Of a stretch of DNA of 64,000 bases, positions 34,872 through 43,693 are shown piece by piece. Below the pieces are notes generated by a model. It saw nothing but the letters and a program-made list of their open reading frames with translations. It did not search any database and was not told the DNA's origin. A program made the translations under genes and the position numbers. Position 1 is the stretch's first letter, and every line of letters starts with the position of its first letter. The stretch spans positions 1 to 64,000 of the forward strand of contig NZ_PJII01000003.1 in the NCBI RefSeq assembly GCF_002929215.1, read 5' to 3'. This DNA comes from Arthrobacter sp. ZGTC412. Lineage in GTDB: Bacteria; Actinomycetota; Actinomycetes; Actinomycetales; Micrococcaceae.

Positions 34872-35771
34872 ATGAATGAAGTCTGGTTGTCATCAAATTC
34901 TGCTGTGGCACATGATCTGTCCGGCCGGTCCGGGTTCGATGACGAGTTCCTGGGGCTTCCAGTTCCAGTACCGGCCCTCGCAGGTCCTGAGACAGTACTG
35001 CTGCCCTACACGCACTTCTCAGTGCTTATGCGGCTCGACAAGCGCCTGGCCGCCATAACTGCCCTAGGTATCAACGGTGAGAAGCTGATGGACCTGGACA
35101 GGTCCGGCATCCAGTGGCGTCTGGACCCCAGACTGGCTGAGGACCAGCAGACCGGGGAGCGGCTCTACGCACGCAACGATATCGATCGCGGTCACCTGGT
35201 CCGCCGTGCCTCCGCTGTGTGGGGCGATTCCCGAACCGAGGCAGCCCAGGCCAATCAGGACACCTTCCATTACACAAACGCTGCTCCACAGGCCGCGAAA
35301 TTCAACCAAGGCCTGGACCTGTGGCTCGGCCTTGAGTCCTACCTGCTCGAACATGCCGCCGACTACGGCCGCCGGCTCATCGTCTTTACCGGACCCGTCT
35401 TCGGTGACAACGATCCGGTGTACCGGGGTGTGGACATCCCTTTGCTGTTCTTCAAAGTCGCTGCCTTCCTGCAGGACGGGGAGCTGGCGGCCACGGGCTA
35501 CGTGGTGGACCAGACGGCCCAGTTGGGCGAACTGCCGGACGTCACTTTGCAAAAGGCGGTGGAGGAGGCTCCGCCGCTGGGCCCGTTCCGGACTTTCCAG
35601 GTCCCCATTCGGGACATCGCCGCGCTGACAGGCCTGGATCTCAGTCAGCTTGTCGCCGTAGACCGAATGCCCATAGCGGCGCAGCTGCCCTCCGCCCGGG
35701 TGGCGACCACCTGGAGGAAGCTCTTGTCCCCGGAGGACCTGGACTTGGACTTCGATCTCAATAAGAACTAG
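34872..35771 (+). CDS. DNA/RNA non-specific endonuclease (DRGH family)
   Basis: A 299-residue beta-beta-alpha-metal nuclease. The active site is DRGH (105-108) with general-base His108, followed by the metal-binding Asn136 in FHYTNAAPQ and the FTGPVFGDNDP segment of the family. It would cut DNA and RNA with Mg2+. The ATG at 34872 is preferred, and the frame upstream to 34743 has no family likeness. Most relatives carry a signal peptide. This one begins MNEVWLSSNSAVAHDLSG, with no hydrophobic segment, so it appears cytoplasmic or exported by another route. No obvious inhibitor gene is adjacent. Confidence 0.85.
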   Translation: MNEVWLSSNSAVAHDLSGRSGFDDEFLGLPVPVPALAGPETVLLPYTHFSVLMRLDKRLAAITALGINGEKLMDLDRSGIQWRLDPRLAEDQQTGERLYARNDIDRGHLVRRASAVWGDSRTEAAQANQDTFHYTNAAPQAAKFNQGLDLWLGLESYLLEHAADYGRRLIVFTGPVFGDNDPVYRGVDIPLLFFKVAAFLQDGELAATGYVVDQTAQLGELPDVTLQKAVEEAPPLGPFRTFQVPIRDIAALTGLDLSQLVAVDRMPIAAQLPSARVATTWRKLLSPEDLDLDFDLNKN

Positions 35772-35990
35772 AACGGGCAATTCCCGCAGGAAGCAGCCTC
35801 CGGCAAGTAGTTGACCCATCCGAGAGTCGAGTACTTCCTACGCATGCATAGTAAGGAAATGGATCCTAGCCTTGTTGGTACGGCAGCACGCCGGCCACGG
35901 CTGCTGCCGGCCATTCGGTTTTCCCGGTGGTGTGCGCTCAGCCTAAGAAGACGGTACTGGTGCACAGGTTCCAATATTCCAGGACTTCCC

Positions 35991-36266
35991 ATGCCGCTGT
36001 CCCCCGATTCAGCCGAAAAGCGCGTGCAACTGGAGACGCTCCCCCAGCAGTTGCCCGGCCGTGGGGTCCAGGCAGCCGTTCGCGAGGACGCCCTGCAGCA
36101 GGCACCCGGCAGGCCGGTCCTGATGCTCCGGCCGGCCCGGGTGAAGATGGGCTCCATCATCGGGCTCGCCATTGCCTACACCGTCACCCACGTGCTGGTG
36201 GAGTGGGACGACGGCGGCGGGCAGGACACGCGGTGGGTCGCCAGCTGGTTGGTGCGTCGCCTTTAG
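35991..36266 (+). CDS. small uncharacterised protein
   Basis: A 91-residue protein starting at the ATG at 35991, which is preceded by AGGA at a suitable distance. The frame is open upstream to 35811, but that part has no ribosome site and looks non-coding. It has an acidic N-terminal helix, then VLMLRPARVKMGSIIGLAIAYTVTHVLVEWDDGGGQDTRWVASWLV, shown here only as a landmark of a short beta-rich domain. I recognise no family. It lies 219 bp after the nuclease gene. Confidence 0.5.
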   Translation: MPLSPDSAEKRVQLETLPQQLPGRGVQAAVREDALQQAPGRPVLMLRPARVKMGSIIGLAIAYTVTHVLVEWDDGGGQDTRWVASWLVRRL

Positions 36267-36359
36267 CTGGGCCGGGCCCCGATCCGGTGACAGCATACAT
36301 GTGCGGAGTGCCCGCTTCGTCGTAGGCTGAACTTCGCATGCGACGGAGAGGAGACTGCG

Positions 36360-37044
36360 ATGGCCGGGACTGTATTCACCGGGACGAGCGTGGCCGGGCT
36401 GATGGCGGAGCTTGCTGCGCTGGAGGACCCGCGGGCACGCGAGGTGAACGAAAAACACGGTGACGATCACGGTGTGAACCTCGGCAAGCTGCGCGCCGTC
36501 GCGAAGCGCCTGAAGACACAGCAGGAACTTGCCGGCCAGCTCTGGGAGACCGGTGACACCGCCGCGAGGCTGCTGGCCCTCCTGGTCTGCCGCCCGAAGG
36601 CGTTTGGGCGTGACGAGTTGGATGCCATGCTGCGCGAGGCCCGCACACCCAAGGTGCATGACTGGCTCGTGAATTACGTGGTGAAAAAGAATCCACACGC
36701 AGAAGAGCTGCGCCTGGACTGGTCCGCCGATCCCGATCCGGTGGTCGCGAGTGCCGGCTGGGCGCTGACCAGTGACCGTGTCGTGAAGCAGCCCGAAGGC
36801 CTCGACCTCGCCAGACTGCTGGACATTCGAGGCGAAGATGAAGAATGCTCCGGACCGCCTCCAGTGGGCAATGAACACGTGCCTGGCACAAATCGGAATC
36901 GGGCACGCCGAACACAGGGACCGGGCCGTCAGCATCGGGGAACGCCTGGAAGTGCTCAAGGACTACCCAACTCCCCCGGGCTGCACCTCGCCCTATGCGC
37001 CCAGCTGGATTACCGAAATGGTTCGCCGGCAAGACGACAAGTAG
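36360..37044 (+). pseudogene. DNA alkylation repair enzyme (AlkD-like), frameshifted
   Basis: Residues 1-155 of the first frame (MAGTVFTGTSVAGLMAELAA, later VHDWLVNYVVKKN and WALTSDRVVK) match the HEAT-repeat DNA-glycosylase family of AlkD. At 36824-36832 the match leaves this frame and continues in the +1 frame as EAKMKNAPDRLQWAMNTCLA through SPYAPSWITEMV, ending at a TAG at 37042-37044. One extra base or a two-base loss would explain it. If real, the product has an unrelated 80-residue tail and lacks the C-terminal repeats. If a sequencing error, the gene codes for an intact protein of about 227 residues that removes alkylated bases. Confidence 0.75.
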
Positions 37045-37076
37045 CGGGGACCGCGGGGCCGTAGGATCGTCCTTCT

Positions 37077-38078
37077 GTGCCTACGCCTGCACCTATGATG
37101 GCGTTCATGGAAGACGAGGCCCTGGCGGAGATCGCCAATGAGCTCTACGCCAAGCCGATGGAAGACTTTGTGGCGGCACGCGCCGCCGCAGCGAAGGAAG
37201 CCGCCGGTTCGGACAAGGAACTCGGAGCAGCGGTACGCACGCTGCCAAAGCCGTCCGCTGCCGCCTGGGCCGTGAACATGCTGGCCCTGCACCAACCGGA
37301 AGCCCTTACCGAACTGGCGGATCTCGGCGGCAGGATGCGCGAGGCGCAGTCGTCGCTGGACGCCGCGGCGCTTCGCGAGCTGGGACGCGAGCGGCGGACC
37401 ATGCTCGCCGCCGCCGTCGATACGGCCCGCTCAGTAGCTCAGCAGCACGGCCGGGCCATCAGCGATGCGATGGCCACCGACGTTGAGGAGACGCTTCGGG
37501 CCCTGACGGCGGATGAGGGCGCAGCTGCTGCTGTCCAGAGCGGACGGCTCTTGAAGACACTCTCGGCGGACGGCGTGAACGCCGTGGAGCTTGAGGGCTC
37601 AGTGGCAGTCCCGGCCGCCCTTCCCGCACCCCGGGCGGCTCCCGCTCCGGCCAAGGCGCCAGTGCGAAAAGATCAAAAGGAGAATACGACGGCGGCGGGC
37701 ACCGACCGGACCAGGCCGGACAAGCCTCGGCTGGAGGCAGTCCGGCAGACACCGCGTCCAACGTCACCGCCCGCGCTGGAGAAAGCCAAAACCGCGCTGG
37801 CGGAAGCGCAGGCGGCAGAAGCTGAGACGGCCCAGCTGGCCCGGGACCTGCAGGACCAGGCAGACGAACTGCGGAGCGAAATCGCCGAGCTGACCCAGGA
37901 AGCATCGGATTTGCGGGCCCGCCTCAAGGCGGCCGAGGACCGGCTGGAGCAGTCCCGCAAAGGGCTGGCGAGCACCACCGCCGAGGCAAAACAGGCGGCG
38001 CGGGCCGCAGACAAAGCTGAGCGGACGGCGATGCTGGCAGGGGAACGGGTCCTCCGGCTGGGCAACACGCGGAGCTGA
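37077..38078 (+). CDS. coiled-coil protein, function unknown
   Basis: A protein of about 330 residues. The N-terminal part (1-175) is helical and includes ELYAKPMEDFVAARAAAAKEA, RTLPKPSAAAWAVNMLALH and RTMLAAAVDTARSVAQQHG. A Pro/Ala-rich linker spans about 180-225. The rest is a long Ala/Glu/Arg coiled coil (about 230-320). The start is unsure: GTG 37077, ATG 37095 and ATG 37107 are possible. It follows the alkD-like gene by 32 bp and is probably cotranscribed. I recognise no named family, though the conserved-looking N-terminal part suggests a real protein rather than low-complexity noise. Confidence 0.75.
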   Translation: MPTPAPMMAFMEDEALAEIANELYAKPMEDFVAARAAAAKEAAGSDKELGAAVRTLPKPSAAAWAVNMLALHQPEALTELADLGGRMREAQSSLDAAALRELGRERRTMLAAAVDTARSVAQQHGRAISDAMATDVEETLRALTADEGAAAAVQSGRLLKTLSADGVNAVELEGSVAVPAALPAPRAAPAPAKAPVRKDQKENTTAAGTDRTRPDKPRLEAVRQTPRPTSPPALEKAKTALAEAQAAEAETAQLARDLQDQADELRSEIAELTQEASDLRARLKAAEDRLEQSRKGLASTTAEAKQAARAADKAERTAMLAGERVLRLGNTRS

Positions 38079-38116
38079 TTCCGGGGAATGTCAGACCCCG
38101 GTTGCACACTGGATTT

Positions 38117-38302
38117 ATGGAAAACCAATTCGTACAGGAATTTCACGTCACCTACTTCGACGCCGACTGCGGCCGTGCCCGCGCCGAGACTTTTGACACC
38201 CTCGCGGAGGCGGAGCGGTTCGCCAGCCGGCACTGCGCCGGCGAGGACAGCTGGGCCGTCGTGGACGCAGTCCCGGTCCTGCAGGTCCGTATCGCCGCCT
38301 GA
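38117..38302 (+). CDS. small uncharacterised protein
   Basis: A 61-residue acidic protein starting MENQFVQEFHVTYFDADCGR. The frame also offers an ATG at 38102, but the ATG at 38117 begins the ordered-looking segment. The pattern beta-beta-alpha-beta (FHVTYFD, then TLAEAERFASRH, then WAVVDAVPVLQV) is plausible for a small folded domain. No ribosome site is clear. Function unknown. Confidence 0.5.
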   Translation: MENQFVQEFHVTYFDADCGRARAETFDTLAEAERFASRHCAGEDSWAVVDAVPVLQVRIAA

Positions 38303-38371
38303 ATCGAAGCCGGCAAAAAAGGGGCCGCCGCATATCGGCACTGCTTCGGACCGCTGCCGCTTAAAGCACTA

Positions 38372-38408
38372 ACCCGCATTGCCCGGGAATTACCCAGGCA
38401 ACGCGGGT
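38372..38408. terminator. possible bidirectional terminator
   Basis: An imperfect stem ACCCGC-ATTGCCCGGG / CCCAGGCAAC-GCGGGT with a 5-base loop lies between convergent genes. There is no U-tract, so the call is tentative. Confidence 0.5.
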
Positions 38409-38470
38409 CAGCGGTCTGCTAAAGAGCGGTCTGCCGAGACCGGTCTGGTTCGACCGGCCAGCGGTTCAGC

Positions 38471-39316
38471 TTAAGCGAAATCGGCGACTGCAGGATCGGC
38501 TCCGATTCGGCCCTCGCCCTTGGCGCTTCGGTCCAGCGCGTTGATGGCGACGATGTCGTCTGTGTCCAGGGAAACCTCCAGCGCCGCGAAGTTCTCGCGG
38601 ATGCGGGACTCGGTGACGGACTTGGGGATGACCACGTTGCCGATGGCGAGGTGCCAGGCGATAACCACCTGGGCAGGCGTGGCACTGTGCTTGGCAGCGA
38701 TGGACGCTACCGTGGCGTCCTCGAGGAGCTCGCCGCCCTGGCCCAGCGGTGACCAGGCCTGCGTCAGAATCCCCTTCGCGGTTCCGAACTCGCGCAGTTC
38801 GCGCTGGCTGAAGTATGGGTGGAGCTCGATCTGGTGGATGGCCGGGACCACGCCCGATTCGTCGATGATCCGTTCCAGGCCCTCGACAGTGAAGTTCGAA
38901 ACACCGATCGACTTGATCCGGCCGCGCTTCTGCAGCTCGATCAGGGCCTTCCAGGTGTCCACGTACTTGTCCCGCTTGGGGGTCATCCAGTGGATCAGGT
39001 AAAGGTCAAGGGTCTCTAGGCCCAGCCGGTCCATAGACTCTTCGAAAGCGGCAAGGGTGGATTCGTAGCCCTGGTCAGCGTTCCACAGCTTGGTGGTGAT
39101 GAAAAGCTGCTCCGGCGACAGGCCCGAGCTGGCGATGGCCCGGCCTACGCCCGCCTCATTGCCATAGATCTTGGCGGTGTCGATGTGACGGTAGCCCGCT
39201 TCGAAGGCCTGGCGGACAACCTTTTCCGCCACGCCGTCCTCAACCTGCCATACGCCATAGCCGAGCTGGGGAATCTGGTTTCCGTCGTTAAACGTCAGTG
39301 TCGGTGAAAGAGTCAT
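38471..39316 (-). CDS. aldo/keto reductase (2,5-diketo-D-gluconate reductase type)
   Basis: A 281-residue NADPH-dependent reductase with a (beta/alpha)8 barrel. The catalytic tetrad is complete: Asp46 and Tyr51 in GYRHIDTAKIYGNE, Lys76 in ITTKLWN and His109 in YLIHW. IGVSNF and the cofactor-binding VIPKSVTESRIREN are present. It reduces carbonyl groups, and the natural substrate cannot be read from the sequence. It is preceded by about 60 bp of spacer from the next gene, which runs in the same direction. Confidence 0.93.
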   Translation of the reverse strand: MTLSPTLTFNDGNQIPQLGYGVWQVEDGVAEKVVRQAFEAGYRHIDTAKIYGNEAGVGRAIASSGLSPEQLFITTKLWNADQGYESTLAAFEESMDRLGLETLDLYLIHWMTPKRDKYVDTWKALIELQKRGRIKSIGVSNFTVEGLERIIDESGVVPAIHQIELHPYFSQRELREFGTAKGILTQAWSPLGQGGELLEDATVASIAAKHSATPAQVVIAWHLAIGNVVIPKSVTESRIRENFAALEVSLDTDDIVAINALDRSAKGEGRIGADPAVADFA

Positions 39317-39379
39317 GACATTATCCTGCCAAACGAAATGCCCCGCGCAGGAAGATCAGGCGCCGACTAAGCCACACGC

Positions 39380-39856
39380 TTAACCGGGAATATCTTCCTG
39401 CCGGGAGCCCAGGCTTTCCTCCCGCAGTTGCCTCTCGGCGTCGGCCACCTGCTGGAAGACTGCCTCCGCGCGCCGCCGTACGGATGCCGCTCCCACGGGG
39501 ACGGGGCCAACGGCGAGCCGCAGCATGGCGGCTGCTTCTGCGGTAGTGGCGAGCGAGTTGCCGGCCTTGGAAAGCGCGCGATGGACACCGGCGAGGGCCG
39601 CCGGGATGTCCAGTCCCTCGCTGGGTGACCGCTGCTGTGCCTGCACACACACTGCCCTGACGCGGTCGAGCAGTGCCGCCAGCTCATTGGCGATGTCCAC
39701 AAGTTCGGCGTAGAGCTGGTCGTCCTCAACCCCTTCGAGGACCTGGTGGAAGCGGTCCAGTCCCCGGTGGAAGCGGTCGTGGGCCCGGCGCCACAATCCC
39801 TTCCCTAGTTCCGCGTCGTCCTTGCGCCCCTGCCTGGCGGCGCTGAAAAAGCCCAA
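39380..39856 (-). CDS. uncharacterised helical protein cotranscribed with bpa
   Basis: A 158-residue, almost all-helical, charged protein. Segments such as GLWRRAHDRFHRGLDRFHQVLEG and YAELVDIANELAALLDRVR suggest a long helical bundle. It starts 5 bp after the stop of the proteasome activator gene, so the two are almost surely one transcript. It has no signal peptide or membrane segment. I do not recognise a family. A link with the proteasome is suggested by position only. Confidence 0.75.
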   Translation of the reverse strand: MGFFSAARQGRKDDAELGKGLWRRAHDRFHRGLDRFHQVLEGVEDDQLYAELVDIANELAALLDRVRAVCVQAQQRSPSEGLDIPAALAGVHRALSKAGNSLATTAEAAAMLRLAVGPVPVGAASVRRRAEAVFQQVADAERQLREESLGSRQEDIPG

Positions 39857-39861
39857 CGACC

Positions 39862-40491
39862 TTAGAGGTACTGTCCCGGACCGTGGTCCGGTTCATTGGG
39901 TTGGCCTGGTCGTGCCGGAGCACCCGCCCGGGGGCCGGCTGACGCCCGCTGTGGCTCTCCGTTTTCACCGATCACCACACCCGGCGCAATCACAGTGCCG
40001 GGAGGAAGCTGGCGGAGCTGCTGCTGCGCTGCGGCGTGCTCGCGGGCGGCGTGCTGGGCGGCAATGGCAGTCTGGATGCCGTGGAACAACCCCTCCAGCC
40101 AACCCACCAGCTGGGCTTGTGCTATACGGAGTTCAGCGTCGGACGGAGTAGCCTCGTCCGGGAAGGGGAGGCTGATCCTGTCCAGTTCCTCCACCAACTC
40201 AGGCGCAAGCCCGTCTTCCAGTTCCTTGATGGAGCGCTCATGGATCTCGGCGAGCCTTTCCCGGGCGGCGTCGTCGAGCGGGGCGGACTTCACTTCCTCC
40301 AGCAACTGCCTGATCATGGTTCCGATCCGCATCACCTTGGCTGGTTCGTCCACCAAATCCTGCAGGTTGCTGCCTTTGGGCTTGCCGCCGTCGGTCGCGG
40401 CAGCCGGCGCGGGTGCCGGTTGGCTGCCGTCGATGGTGGTGCCCTCTACCGGGAGGTCCTCAGGTGCCTGAGTGTCTTTCGGATCGCTCAT
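39862..40491 (-). CDS. bpa: bacterial proteasome activator Bpa/PafE
   Basis: A 209-residue protein. The N-terminal 45 residues are disordered (Pro/Ala-rich). Then comes the helical core with KVMRIGTMIRQLLEEVKSAPLD and LRIAQAQLVGWLEGLFHGIQTAI, and a Pro/Gly tail ending exactly in GQYL. This C-terminal motif docks into the alpha-ring pockets of the 20S proteasome and opens its gate without ATP. Bpa helps the proteasome degrade unfolded proteins. The presence of bpa implies that proteasome genes occur elsewhere in this genome. Confidence 0.9.
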   Translation of the reverse strand: MSDPKDTQAPEDLPVEGTTIDGSQPAPAPAAATDGGKPKGSNLQDLVDEPAKVMRIGTMIRQLLEEVKSAPLDDAARERLAEIHERSIKELEDGLAPELVEELDRISLPFPDEATPSDAELRIAQAQLVGWLEGLFHGIQTAIAAQHAAREHAAAQQQLRQLPPGTVIAPGVVIGENGEPQRASAGPRAGAPARPGQPNEPDHGPGQYL

Positions 40492-40569
40492 GCGTTCATA
40501 CTCTCACGAGCGATCCGCCCCGGGTTCACTCCATGAAGCCCGCTGACGCTTTGTCCGCTGCAGGCTCAA

Positions 40570-40773
40570 TCAGCAGCACCGTCCCTGGGGATTGGAGTCC
40601 TGGCGGTCGGTCCGGTCCCGCCAGAACTCGCGCTCGCCTAATGGCGGCGTGCTGTGGCCGGCGGCCCGGTGGTGCTCCAGGTACTTAGCGTAGGCATCCG
40701 CCCCCAGCACGCCGCCGAAGTAACGTGCGAACCCACGGAAGCCCTGGGCAACCGCAGCGAGTCCGGAGCTCAT
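40570..40773 (-). CDS. YbdD/YjiX family protein
   Basis: A 67-residue protein starting MSSGLAAVAQGFRGFARYFG and ending with the family-like DAYAKYLEHHRAAGHSTPPLGEREFWRDR. YbdD/YjiX proteins are encoded with, and needed for the activity of, CstA-type transporters. Here the ATG shares one base with the cstA stop (TGATG), so translation is coupled. A short extra tail follows the FWRDR motif. Confidence 0.9.
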   Translation of the reverse strand: MSSGLAAVAQGFRGFARYFGGVLGADAYAKYLEHHRAAGHSTPPLGEREFWRDRTDRQDSNPQGRCC

Positions 40774-43073
40774 CAGTGGTGTCCTGCCCTCTCGAACCTC
40801 AATTCGGCGGGGACCTTGTCCCACTCGGCCATGAGCTCCCGCTCGGCAGGAGTAGGGATGAGCCCGGCCGGTGCAAAGACACGTGACGGCCTGGCGGGGT
40901 CCTCGTTGCCCTTGCTGGCTGTCCCGTCCGTCCGGGTGCGGAACGCCTTGATGGTGGCAAGCACCGCCGTCGCGATCACAATGATGCTGAGCACCACGAA
41001 GATCACCGACAGCCAGCCCTGGATGGCAGTGTTGCGCACCACGGCTTCCATGGCCGCCACGGATTTAGCTGTGCCGAACTCCGTCTTTCCGTCCGCCAGG
41101 GCCTTGCTGAAGGCGGCATTGTTGGCGAAGTACCCCACAGCCGGGGTGGGCGAGAAGATCTTCTGGTAGCTCGCGGTGATGGTGACCACCGCTGCGAACG
41201 CCAAAGGCAGTGCCACGATCCATAGGTATTTGAAGGTTCCGCGCTTGGCAACGATGGCCAGGCACACGGACAAGGCGATGGCGGCGAGCAGTTGGTTGGC
41301 GATGCCGAACAGCGGGAACAGCGTGTTGATGCCGCCGAGCGGATCGGTCACGCCCATCAGCAGCACCGCGCCCCAGGCTCCGACCATGATGGCCGTGCAG
41401 AGCCAGGCGCCGGGCCGCCAGGAGGCTTCCTTGAACTTGGGAACGAAGTTGCCGATGGAGTCCTGCAGCATGAATCGTGCCACGCGGGTGCCGGCATCCA
41501 CTGCCGTGAGGATGAAGAGCGCCTCAAACATGATGGCGAAGTGGTACCAGAACGCCATCATGGCGGTGCCGCCGATGAACTGCTGCATGATGTGGGCGAG
41601 GCCCACGGCCAGGGTGGGAGCACCGCCGGTGCGCGAAACTATGCTTTCCTCGCCCACGTTGCTGGCGGTCTGCGCCAGGAAGTCCGGGGTGATGTTGACG
41701 CCGGCCAGGCCCAGGCTGTTGACCCAGGTGGCGGCCGTTTCCACGGTTCCCCCGGTGAGGGCAGCCGGAGCATTCATGGCGAAGTAAAGGCCGCGGTCGA
41801 TGGAGATTGCCGCGACGAGGGCCATGATGGCCACGAACGACTCCATCAGCATTCCGCCGTAGCCGATGAAACGGGTCTGCCGTTCCTTTTCCACAAGTTT
41901 CGGTGTGGTGCCCGAGGAAATCAGGGCGTGGAAACCCGACAGTGCGCCGCAGGCGATGGTGACGAACAGGAACGGGAACAGTGAACCGGGGAACACCGGG
42001 CCGTTGTCCCTGCTGGCGAACTCGCTGAAGGCCGGGACGGTGATCTCGGGGCGGACCACGATGATGGCCAGCGCGAGCATCACGATCACGCCGATCTTCA
42101 TAAAGGTGGACAGGTAGTCACGGGGTGCCAGGAGCAGCCACACCGGCAGGATGGCAGCGATGAAGCCGTAGATGATGAGTCCCCAGGCGATAGTGACCTT
42201 GTCCAGGGTGAAGAGCTCGGCGCCCCACGCGGTTTCAGCAACAATGCCGCCGCCGATGATCGCCGCCATCAGCAGGACAAAACCAATCAGGGAGACTTCC
42301 ATGATTTTGCCGGGCCGCAGGTACCGGAGGTAGACGCCCATAAACAGGGCAATGGGGATGGTCATACCAACGGAGAAGACGCCCCAAGGGCTTTCGCCCA
42401 GTGCGTTGACCACAACCAGGGCCAGGATTGCCACGATGATGACCATGATCAGCAGGGTGGCGACCAGGGCTGCGGTGCCGCCGATGACACCAAGTTCCTC
42501 CCGGGCCATCTGTCCCAGCGAGCGCCCGCCGCGCCGCATGGAGAAGAACATTACAAGGTAATCCTGCACCGCGCCGGCGAGGACGACGCCGATGATGATC
42601 CAGATAGTGCCGGGCAGGTAGCCCATCTGGGCCGCGATGACCGGGCCGACCAGCGGCCCGGCGCCGGCGATGGCAGCGAAGTGGTGGCCGAACAGGACGT
42701 TGCGGTCCGTGCGGACATAGTCCTTGCCGTCTGCCTTGTACTCTGCGGGGGTGGCCCGGCGGTCATCAGGCTTGGTGATGTAGCGTTCGATGACCTTTGA
42801 ATAGAAGCGGTAGCCGATGAGATAGGTGCAGACCGAGGCAAACACGAACCAGATGGCATTGACGGTCTCGCCTCGGATGATGGCGAGCATAAACCAGGCA
42901 ACGCCGCCCAGCAGGGCAATCGCTGCCCAGAGTGCGATCTTTCCGGGCGTCCATTTTTTCTCTTCCGCCTCGCGGACCTTTTCGTCCAGCGCCGAGGGAG
43001 GGAGGGCGGTATCGGTGGCCACCGCACCGTCGCCCCGGGCTGCATTCCGTCGATAATCTGGCGTCTCTGCCAT
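40773..43073 (-). CDS. cstA: carbon starvation protein CstA (pyruvate/peptide transporter)
   Basis: A 766-residue membrane protein with about 16-18 helices. A cytoplasmic N-terminal tail of about 45 residues is followed by the CstA core, with RTDRNVLFGHHFAAIAGAGPLVGPVIAAQMGYLP shown here only as a landmark, and HALISSGTTPKLVEKERQTRFIGYG. The C-terminal 5-helix domain has a long extramembrane loop. The ATG at 43073 has GGAGGAGA just upstream, and the frame to 43121 is not needed. CstA-type proteins import pyruvate or small peptides in carbon shortage. It is followed by its small partner ybdD. Confidence 0.94.
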   Translation of the reverse strand: MAETPDYRRNAARGDGAVATDTALPPSALDEKVREAEEKKWTPGKIALWAAIALLGGVAWFMLAIIRGETVNAIWFVFASVCTYLIGYRFYSKVIERYITKPDDRRATPAEYKADGKDYVRTDRNVLFGHHFAAIAGAGPLVGPVIAAQMGYLPGTIWIIIGVVLAGAVQDYLVMFFSMRRGGRSLGQMAREELGVIGGTAALVATLLIMVIIVAILALVVVNALGESPWGVFSVGMTIPIALFMGVYLRYLRPGKIMEVSLIGFVLLMAAIIGGGIVAETAWGAELFTLDKVTIAWGLIIYGFIAAILPVWLLLAPRDYLSTFMKIGVIVMLALAIIVVRPEITVPAFSEFASRDNGPVFPGSLFPFLFVTIACGALSGFHALISSGTTPKLVEKERQTRFIGYGGMLMESFVAIMALVAAISIDRGLYFAMNAPAALTGGTVETAATWVNSLGLAGVNITPDFLAQTASNVGEESIVSRTGGAPTLAVGLAHIMQQFIGGTAMMAFWYHFAIMFEALFILTAVDAGTRVARFMLQDSIGNFVPKFKEASWRPGAWLCTAIMVGAWGAVLLMGVTDPLGGINTLFPLFGIANQLLAAIALSVCLAIVAKRGTFKYLWIVALPLAFAAVVTITASYQKIFSPTPAVGYFANNAAFSKALADGKTEFGTAKSVAAMEAVVRNTAIQGWLSVIFVVLSIIVIATAVLATIKAFRTRTDGTASKGNEDPARPSRVFAPAGLIPTPAERELMAEWDKVPAELRFERAGHH

Positions 43074-43253
43074 GTCTCCTCCTTGAGGTTCTTCCGCTTC
43101 TACTGAGAGGCACCCTACCAACGACGCGAGCGCATCGGGCCGGTTTTTGCCGCTTTAGAGCTCTGGTCTGCGCCGAGCGGCTTGCAGCCGGCGCTCAACG
43201 TCATGCTTCGGCTGCAGCCCGCGGCACCGTCCGGGGCACGGCACCGCGCAAAG

Positions 43254-43287
43254 AGGGCCCCCATCCGGTGTTCCGGACGGAGGCCCT
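43254..43287 (-). terminator. terminator after the DUF1540 gene
   Basis: On the minus strand AGGGCCTCCGTCCGG, a 4-base loop and CCGGATGGGGGCCCT form a long stem with mismatches, followed by CTTT. It starts 28 bp after the DUF1540 stop. The rest of the gap to the cstA start holds no gene. Confidence 0.65.
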
Positions 43288-43314
43288 GGGTACCGCCAGC
43301 GGCGGAATAGGTCG

Positions 43315-43599
43315 TTAGGCGTGCGCGTAGGTGAGGCAGTCGGCGTTATCGGCCCCCGGGCCCACGTGCACTTCAGCCGCCTTGCACATCAGGTGGTCGT
43401 TGTGCACGCATTCGGAACGCTGGCATGCTCCGACGTCGGCCAGCACCTTGGGCAGCCCGCCGTGAAGGCCTGTGTCAATGAACGTGGCGCAGGTTGCGTG
43501 GTTTTCTGCGCCTCCCACCGTGATGGCGGCGGCGTTGCAGTTGGTGTGGTCGTTAAAGGAACAGTTCGTTACGCTGCAGTCGGCGACGTGCGTTGTCAT
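43315..43599 (-). CDS. DUF1540 domain protein (two cysteine-rich repeats)
   Basis: A 94-residue protein with two copies of the DUF1540 motif: residues 6-42 (ADCSVTNCSFN, then CNAAAITVGG and CATF) and residues 58-91 (ACQRSECVHN, then CKAAEVHVGPG and CLTY). The spacing of four cysteines per repeat suggests a metal site. AGGAGGAC precedes the ATG at 43599. The longer frame to 43674 is not needed. Function unknown. Confidence 0.85.
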   Translation of the reverse strand: MTTHVADCSVTNCSFNDHTNCNAAAITVGGAENHATCATFIDTGLHGGLPKVLADVGACQRSECVHNDHLMCKAAEVHVGPGADNADCLTYAHA

Positions 43600-43693
43600 G
43601 GAAAGTCCTCCTGGGTCCGGCGCCCTGACCGGGCGGCTCTTGCACCCCACGGTAAGCCCGCAGCGAACAATCAAAAAGACCCAATTTAGTGAC

